Shown: positions 59,260 to 64,000 of the stretch, one piece after another
How positions within the stretch are numbered: position 1 is the stretch's first letter
Layout of the letters: each line of letters opens with the position of its first letter
Program-made: the position numbers and the translations under genes
Assembly: GCA_910577505.1 (NCBI GenBank)
Contig: CAJTLN010000002.1
Coordinates: 1 to 64,000, forward strand
DNA length: 64,000 nucleotides
Direction: 5' to 3'
Source: an uncultured Bacilli bacterium
GTDB lineage: Bacteria > Bacillota_I > Bacilli_A > RF39 > UBA660
Notes under the pieces: generated by a model
The model's input: the letters and a program-made list of their open reading frames with translations, nothing else
What the model was told of the DNA's origin: nothing
Database searches by the model: none

Positions 59260-60450
59260 ATGGGATTATTTGATAAATTAAAAAGTATAATAAGTAAAAA
59301 AGAAAAAGTAGTAGAAGAAGTTAAAGATGAATATGAAGTTGAAGCTGTAGATGAAATTGAAGTAGATAAGACAGAAAAAGTATTAGAAACTATAATAGAA
59401 GATGAAGTAAATAGTGATTTAATAGAAGAAGATTATAATGAAGATGTTTCTGATGATGATAATGAAGACGAAGAATGGGCTAAATTTATTGAAGAACAAA
59501 ATAAAAAGAAGAAAATAGAAGAGGCTCAAGATATTGCTTTATATGATAAAGGGTTAGAAAAAACTAGAAAAGAATTTGTTTCTAAGTTAAGTATGTTAGG
59601 AGTTAAATATACTAAGGTATCTGAAGATTACTATGAGGAATTAGAAGAGTTACTTATTAATGCTGATGTAGGAGTTAACACTGTAATGGGATTTATGGAT
59701 AGACTTCGTGATCGTGTTAAAAGTGAACATATAACTGATACAAATTATTTAAATGAAGTTATTGTAGATGAATTATTTATTATTTATGTAGATAATGAAT
59801 CTTTATCAGATAAGATTAATATAGCTAGTGAGGGACCAACTGTAATATTAATGGTTGGAGTTAACGGAGTAGGAAAAACTACGACTATTGCTAAGCTTGC
59901 TTATAAATATATTAATGAAGGCAAGAGTGTTATGATGATTGCTGGAGATACTTTTAGAGCTGGTGCTGTTAAGCAATTAGAAGAATGGGCAGAACGTACA
60001 GGAGCAACTTTCTATGGTAAAGAAAATACTGATCCTGCTGGTGTTATCTTTGATGGTTTAGTAAAAGCTAAAGAAGATAATGTAGATATAGTACTAATAG
60101 ACACAGCTGGTAGATTGCAAAATAAAGTTAATTTGATGAAGGAATTAGAAAAAGTTAATAAAGTTATTGGTAAACATATTCTTAATGCCCCACATGAAAC
60201 ATTACTTGTAATTGATGCTACAACAGGTCAAAATGGTATTAGTCAGGCTAAGTCTTTTAAAGAGATAACTGATATTACAGGCATAGTTTTAACTAAGTTA
60301 GATGGTACTGCTAAAGGTGGTATAGTTTTAGCGATTAAAGATGAAGTAAATATACCAGTTAAGTTTATTGGTCTTGGAGAAAAAATGACTGATTTAAAAA
60401 CATTTGATATTGAAAATTATATCTATGGTTTATTTAAGGATATGATGTAA
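59260..60450 (+). CDS. ftsY: Signal recognition particle receptor FtsY
   Basis: 396 residues. A short N-terminal helix (GLFDKLKSIISKKEK) and a very acidic A region (about 18-85) are followed by the N domain and the G domain: GVNGVGKTTTIAKLAYKY (near 203), AGDTFRAGAVKQLEEW, VLIDTAGRLQ (near 285), TKLDGTAKGG (near 345) and the closing GLGEKMTDLKTFDIENYIYGLF. GTP-dependent partner of Ffh at the membrane. ylxM follows with a one-base overlap. Confidence 0.97.
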   Translation: MGLFDKLKSIISKKEKVVEEVKDEYEVEAVDEIEVDKTEKVLETIIEDEVNSDLIEEDYNEDVSDDDNEDEEWAKFIEEQNKKKKIEEAQDIALYDKGLEKTRKEFVSKLSMLGVKYTKVSEDYYEELEELLINADVGVNTVMGFMDRLRDRVKSEHITDTNYLNEVIVDELFIIYVDNESLSDKINIASEGPTVILMVGVNGVGKTTTIAKLAYKYINEGKSVMMIAGDTFRAGAVKQLEEWAERTGATFYGKENTDPAGVIFDGLVKAKEDNVDIVLIDTAGRLQNKVNLMKELEKVNKVIGKHILNAPHETLLVIDATTGQNGISQAKSFKEITDITGIVLTKLDGTAKGGIVLAIKDEVNIPVKFIGLGEKMTDLKTFDIENYIYGLFKDMM

Positions 60451-60746
60451 TGGAAGAATTTGTTTATTATAATAATTTATTTGATATTTATAGTGAATTA
60501 TTGACTGAAAAGGAGATAGATACATTTAAGGATTATTATCAAGAAGATTTATCACTTTCTGAAATAGCAGAATCAAATAATGTAAGTCGTACAGCTGTTC
60601 AAAAGACTGTTAAGAATGTTATTGATAAATTAAATAATTATGAGAGTAAATTGCATGTTTATGATATTAGATGTAAATTGAATGGTTTTGTTTCTTATGA
60701 AGACATAAATCAAATAAAAAAAGGGATAGAAGAACTACTAAGATAG
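60450..60746 (+). CDS. ylxM: YlxM/p13-like SRP-associated DNA-binding protein
   Basis: 98 residues, start overlapping the ftsY stop (taATG). Sigma-70 region 4-like helix-turn-helix: LLTEKEIDTFKDYYQEDLSL then SEIAESNNVSRTAVQKTVKNV, with a helical C-terminus. YlxM (UPF0122) is normally encoded between ftsY and ffh and stimulates SRP GTPase activity in streptococci. Here ffh is 1.5 kb further on, after tmk and an unknown gene. Confidence 0.92.
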   Translation: MEEFVYYNNLFDIYSELLTEKEIDTFKDYYQEDLSLSEIAESNNVSRTAVQKTVKNVIDKLNNYESKLHVYDIRCKLNGFVSYEDINQIKKGIEELLR

Positions 60747-60760
60747 AGTTCTTTTTTTTT
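60730..60760 (+). terminator. Intrinsic terminator of ftsY-ylxM
   Basis: AAGAACT (60730-60736) pairs with AGTTCTT (60747-60753), ten-base loop, then T residues. Confidence 0.82.
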
Positions 60761-60838
60761 GAAATTATTGTGTATTTTTTACACTTTAAAAAAGCTGTTT
60801 TATGTGATATTATATTGTTGTAAAGGTAGGTAGAGAAA

Positions 60839-61537
60839 ATGGCAGGTGTTAAAAAAGGTAAAATAATAGTTATTGAAGGTACTGATTGTTCAGGAAAAGA
60901 AACTCAAACAAGTTTATTAGTTCAAAGATTACGTAAAGAGGGCAGAAAAATTGAAAGAATGAGTTTTCCAGATTATGATACACCAACAGGGAAAATAGTT
61001 GGTGGTCCTTATTTAGGTAAGAAATATATTTGTGATGGATATTTTCCAGAAGGTGCAGCATCAGTTGATCCTAAAGTAGCTTGTTTATATTATGCGGCAG
61101 ACAGACGTTATAATATGGGAAGAATTCTTGATTTAATTAATCAAGGAATAGATGTAGTATTAGATAGATATGTTGAAAGCAATATGGGACATCAAGGCGG
61201 TAAAATATTTGATAAAGATGAAAGACTTAAATTATATAAGAGTCTTGAAGATTTAGAATATGGTTTTTTAGAATTACCTAGACCAGATTTTACAATATTT
61301 TTATATATGCCATATAAAAAGGTGGCTGAATTAAGAAATGGAAGAAGTGAGCCAGGAGATCAACACGAAGCAAATCCATTACATATTAGAAATGCAGAAC
61401 ACGCTTATTTAGAATTGGCAGAAATTCATGGATATCAAAAAATTGATTGTGTAGATAAAAAAGGTAAGTTACGTGATGTTGAATCTATACAAGAAGATGT
61501 TTATGCGATAGTAAAAAAAGAATTAGGAATAGAATAA
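60839..61537 (+). CDS. tmk: Thymidylate kinase
   Basis: 232 residues. dTMP to dTDP phosphorylation. P-loop VIEGTDCSGKETQTSLL (near 11-27), the DR[YFH] motif in LDRYVESNMGHQGG (near 111), and LELPRPDFTIFLYMP. The P-loop (GTDCSGKETQ rather than GxDGxGKTTQ) and the long segment with GRSEPGDQHEANPLHIRNA differ from the tmk of E. coli or B. subtilis, and the length is above the usual ~210. A TATT-rich stretch upstream is a possible promoter. Monocistronic. Confidence 0.87.
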   Translation: MAGVKKGKIIVIEGTDCSGKETQTSLLVQRLRKEGRKIERMSFPDYDTPTGKIVGGPYLGKKYICDGYFPEGAASVDPKVACLYYAADRRYNMGRILDLINQGIDVVLDRYVESNMGHQGGKIFDKDERLKLYKSLEDLEYGFLELPRPDFTIFLYMPYKKVAELRNGRSEPGDQHEANPLHIRNAEHAYLELAEIHGYQKIDCVDKKGKLRDVESIQEDVYAIVKKELGIE

Positions 61538-61559
61538 GAGATACGAAAGTATCTTTTTT
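61536..61559 (+). terminator. Intrinsic terminator of tmk
   Basis: AGATAC pairs with GTATCT across a GAAA tetraloop, followed by T residues. Confidence 0.82.
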
Positions 61560-61620
61560 ATTTATAAATTTGATGTGATAAGATATAATAATGAAATAAT
61601 ATTCTTTATAGGGGGATTTT

Positions 61621-62220
61621 ATGAAGAAATTAATATTGCATAATAGACAAGAAATAAATAGAGATAAAAGTACTTTTGTTAAACAAAATGCTTTGATAAG
61701 ACCTGATGGAACATTTTATTTGGCTAAGGGGTATACTGGATGTAATCCTTGGCATCAACTTGAAAGTTCTGCATTGTGGGTTGGTAGACATGATATAGGG
61801 TATGATTTTGTTGATAAGTATAAACAATTTTTAAAAAAATTAGAACAAGAGGATATTTCTAAATATAGAGAATATTTAGAAAATCTAAGAAAAAATAGTC
61901 CTGTTGAAGGGGCTACAGAGTTATATGATAAAAGAAGTGTTCTAGTACATTTTTATGGATATGTCTTATTTTGTCGTATAGAATTAATAAGAGCTTTTAA
62001 TGATAGAGATATATTTTTTGATCAAACAGTAATTCCCGAATCTAGTATTCATGACCTTGAAATAACTTTAGAACAAGAAGAAACTTTAAGAGAATTGTTT
62101 GATGTAAATGATGGACAGGATGTTTCTTTGTATGGCCATGGAAGACGAATTAGAGATAAAGAAGAAATGTTAGAACTTGTTTTGTCTAAGAAAAATCATG
62201 GCAGAAGATGGCATTGTTAG
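61621..62220 (+). CDS. Uncharacterised 199-residue protein
   Basis: AGGGGG site six bases before ATG 61621. Soluble, no signal peptide or TM segment. Notable blocks: FVKQNALIRPDGTFYLAKGYTGCNPWH (parts: LIRPDGTFYLAKG, GCNPWHQLESSAL), DIGYDF, LVHFYGYVLFCRIELIRAF and a basic end with SLYGHGRRIRDKEEM and KNHGRRWHC. The conserved-looking GCNPWHQ and YGHGRR segments contain Cys/His/Trp, so an enzyme or metal site is possible, but I recognise no family. It sits between tmk and ffh. Confidence 0.65.
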   Translation: MKKLILHNRQEINRDKSTFVKQNALIRPDGTFYLAKGYTGCNPWHQLESSALWVGRHDIGYDFVDKYKQFLKKLEQEDISKYREYLENLRKNSPVEGATELYDKRSVLVHFYGYVLFCRIELIRAFNDRDIFFDQTVIPESSIHDLEITLEQEETLRELFDVNDGQDVSLYGHGRRIRDKEEMLELVLSKKNHGRRWHC

Positions 62221-62255
62221 TTTATTTTATGTTATAATGAGAAAGGTGATAAATA

Positions 62256-63563
62256 ATGTTTGAATATATGGGAGATAGATTATCTAAAGCAATAAAGAAT
62301 ATTCGTGGTATGGGTAGAATAACCGAAGAGAATATTAGTGAAGCTATGAGAGAAATTAGAATGGCTTTACTGGAAGCAGATGTTAACTATCAAGTAGTAA
62401 AAGAATTTGTTAATAAAGTAAAAGAAAAAGCATTAGGCATGGAGGTACAAAAGTCTTTAAAACCTGATGAATTATTTATTAAAATAGTTAAAGATGAATT
62501 GGTAGAGTTATTAGGTGGAGAAGAAGCACTACTTAATACTGATGGTAAGCCAGCTATTTTAATGCTAGTAGGTTTACAAGGTAGTGGTAAAACTACTACT
62601 TGTGGTAAGTTAGCTAACTATTTAAGAAAAAAGCATGCTAAGAAACCAATATTGGTAGCTTGTGATATTTATAGACCTGCTGCTATTGAACAATTACAAA
62701 CAGTAGGAAAACAACTTAATATACCTGTATATACAGAGGGTAAGAAGAATGTTAATGAAATTATTACACATGCATTAGATTATGTCAAAGAAAATGGAAA
62801 TGATTATGTAATAATAGATACAGCTGGACGTTTACATATTGATGAAGCACTAATGGATGAACTTGAGGGTATTGTAGAATTATGTCATCCACAAGAAACA
62901 TTGTTAGTAATTGATGCGATGATGGGGCAAGATGCTATTAATGTAATAAATGGATTTAATGATAAGTTGTCTTTGACTGGTTGTATTTTAACTAAGTTAG
63001 ATGGTGATACTAAGGGTGGTGTTGCTCTATCAGTAAGACATTTAACTAACGTACCAATTAAATTTGTCGGTGATTCAGAAAAATTAGATGGATTATCTCC
63101 ATTTTATCCAGAACGTATGGCTGAACGTATTTTAGATATGGGTGATGTTTTATCTATAGCAGAAAAAGTAGAAGGAATAATTTCTGAAGATGAAGCAGAA
63201 GCTCAAGCTAAGAAGATGATGAGTGGTAAATATGATTTAGAAGATTTTTTAGCTAACTTAAAACAAATAAGAAAGTTAGGACCTTTAGAAAATATTTTAA
63301 AGATGCTTCCTCAAGCTAGAAAGATGGGACTTAATAATGTTAATATAGATCCTAAAGATATGGCACATGTTGAAGCAATAATTTTATCAATGACACCATA
63401 TGAAAGAAAACATCCAGAAGTTTTAAAAGCTACTCGTAAACAACGTATAAGTAAGGGTTGTGGAAGAGATGTGGCTGAAATAAATAGATTACTTAAACAA
63501 TTTGAAGAAATGAAAAAAATGATGAAAATGATGAGTAGTGGGAATATGAAGTTGCCATTTTAA
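62256..63563 (+). CDS. ffh: Signal recognition particle protein Ffh
   Basis: 435 residues, AAAGGTGATAA site. N domain (MFEYMGDRLSKAIKNI, AMREIRMALLEADVNY), G domain with LVGLQGSGKTTTCGKLA (near 103), CDIYRPAAIEQL, IIDTAGRLHIDEALM, TKLDGDTKGGVAL, and the Met-rich M domain (NLKQIRKLGPLENILKMLPQ, MTPYERKHPEVL, KMMKMMSSGNMKLPF). Binds 4.5S RNA and signal peptides and docks with FtsY. The RNA gene is not in this window. Confidence 0.98.
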   Translation: MFEYMGDRLSKAIKNIRGMGRITEENISEAMREIRMALLEADVNYQVVKEFVNKVKEKALGMEVQKSLKPDELFIKIVKDELVELLGGEEALLNTDGKPAILMLVGLQGSGKTTTCGKLANYLRKKHAKKPILVACDIYRPAAIEQLQTVGKQLNIPVYTEGKKNVNEIITHALDYVKENGNDYVIIDTAGRLHIDEALMDELEGIVELCHPQETLLVIDAMMGQDAINVINGFNDKLSLTGCILTKLDGDTKGGVALSVRHLTNVPIKFVGDSEKLDGLSPFYPERMAERILDMGDVLSIAEKVEGIISEDEAEAQAKKMMSGKYDLEDFLANLKQIRKLGPLENILKMLPQARKMGLNNVNIDPKDMAHVEAIILSMTPYERKHPEVLKATRKQRISKGCGRDVAEINRLLKQFEEMKKMMKMMSSGNMKLPF

Positions 63564-63590
63564 AAGTAGTTTAAAAACTACTTTTTTACT
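63562..63590 (+). terminator. Intrinsic terminator of ffh
   Basis: AAAAGTAGTTT pairs with AAACTACTTTT across AA and runs into T residues. Confidence 0.87.
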
Positions 63591-63618
63591 TTGTTAAAAT
63601 ATTTTAGTATGTTATAAT
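63591..63618 (+). promoter_or_regulatory. Promoter of the last, truncated gene
   Basis: TTGTTA (63591-63596), 16-base spacer, TATAAT (63613-63618), 25 bases before the start codon. Confidence 0.6.
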
Positions 63619-63642
63619 TAAATATAGAGTAGGTGTGCTTAT

Positions 63643-64000
63643 ATGAGTAGAACAAATAAGATAACGATTTTTATAATATTAGGTATATTTGTTGCTATAA
63701 TTAGTTTATTTACTTGTGTTACTGTATTTGGTTCTGCAAATGCATGCAGTGGTGTAGCGTTAGAAAATATAGAAATTTATGAAGCTAAAATAAATGATAT
63801 ATCTGATATATATTTTGAAAATGGAACATTTGAAATTTTAAAGACTGCAAATTTAGAAGATAAAAATATTATAAATTATGGGCTTTTGTTAAAAAAAGTT
63901 GATAATTATGCACAGTTTCAGTTTGATGTCGAAAATAAAGGTAATATAGATGTAAAGATAAAAAATATTAGTATTTTGGGATATGAAGAGTATAAGGATT
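63643..64000 (+). CDS. N-terminal part of an exported protein (truncated by window end)
   Basis: The frame opens at ATG 63643 (TAGGTG site) and runs off the window after ~119 codons. An N-terminal hydrophobic signal or anchor (ITIFIILGIFVAIISLFTCVT, in parts IIFL-type core, about 7-28) is followed by an outer beta-rich region with NGTFEILKTANLED and FQFDVENKGNIDVKIKNISI, the last being the V-x-N-x-G-x-x-D pattern of TasA/BsaA-type or other Ig-like exported domains. One Cys near the signal end (NACSG) could be a lipobox-like site but lacks the usual L at -3. Full function cannot be told. Confidence 0.65.
   Translation, partial: MSRTNKITIFIILGIFVAIISLFTCVTVFGSANACSGVALENIEIYEAKINDISDIYFENGTFEILKTANLEDKNIINYGLLLKKVDNYAQFQFDVENKGNIDVKIKNISILGYEEYKD

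Noticed and set aside
1..64000. CRISPR arrays, tRNA genes, insertion sequences or prophage
   Set aside because: I saw no regularly spaced direct repeats, no convincing tRNA cloverleaf with TTCGA/TTCAA arm, no transposase with inverted ends and no phage structural genes; only the nuclease tail at the left edge hints at a mobile-type family.

Overview
The window reads as a chromosomal segment of a very AT-rich Gram-positive bacterium of the phylum Bacillota. Gene neighbourhoods are those of class Bacilli: gpsB-rnpB, rodZ-pgsA-recA-(gap)-rny, recU-pbp1, rlmN-prpC-prkC-rsgA-rpe, infC-rpmI-rplT and ftsY-ylxM. The low GC, compact spacing, spoIIGA-sigE pair and an NPETG-type sorting signal fit an uncultured gut-type Bacilli lineage (RF39- or Erysipelotrichia-like). 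That placement is inference; no 16S gene is present.

Layout. 1-2.5 kb: tail of an Rpn-type nuclease, then a T-box-controlled operon of a small coiled-coil protein and a ThrS lacking the TGS domain. 2.5-20 kb: the accessory highlight, a type VII secretion (T7SSb-like) island. It has essC, then two consecutive operons, each with its own promoter and terminator, that are diverged copies of one cassette: two small WXG100-type helical proteins, a double RNA hairpin, a WxG-headed protein, a helical plus beta-module protein, a small helical protein, a ~740-residue protein with an acidic linker, coiled coil and shared C-terminal tail, and DUF4176 protein(s). esaB heads the first. EssA, EssB and EsaA are not in the window. 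20-26 kb: helD, a Listeria-Bacteroides-repeat surface protein, a coiled-coil metallophosphoesterase, and infC-rpmI-rplT behind an attenuator-like leader. 26-33.3 kb: ftsA-ftsZ, a membrane-anchored clostripain-like protease, a zinc-ribbon protein, spoIIGA-sigE. 33.4-40.2 kb: rlmN-prpC-prkC-rsgA-rpe and a family 3 glycoside hydrolase. 40.2-41.2 kb (minus): a frameshifted Ig-like-domain gene. 41.2-43.6 kb: cca-dnaD-nth. 43.7-47 kb (minus): pbp1-recU. 47-55.5 kb: gpsB, rnpB, rodZ, pgsA, recA, a large unknown gene, small unknowns, rny. 55.5-59 kb: VanY-like carboxypeptidase (minus), CAT-like acetyltransferase, RNase J (minus). 59-64 kb: ftsY-ylxM, tmk, an unknown gene, ffh and a truncated exported protein.

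How it fits together. Most of the window is housekeeping: translation and targeting (thrS, infC, rpmI, rplT, ffh, ftsY, rsgA, rlmN), division and wall growth (ftsA, ftsZ, gpsB, PBP, prkC, VanY-like, GH3), RNA turnover (rny, rnj, rnpB) and recombination or repair (recA, recU, nth). Nearly every operon ends in a recognisable intrinsic terminator. The candidate new biology is the duplicated T7SS cassette: a recurring ~50-residue DENG beta module in three proteins, apparent module shuffling between neighbouring genes, and conserved intercistronic double hairpins. Other points of note are an AUA-initiated infC with two competing antiterminator arms, an L20-Rho_N fusion, and sporulation sigma-E control genes.
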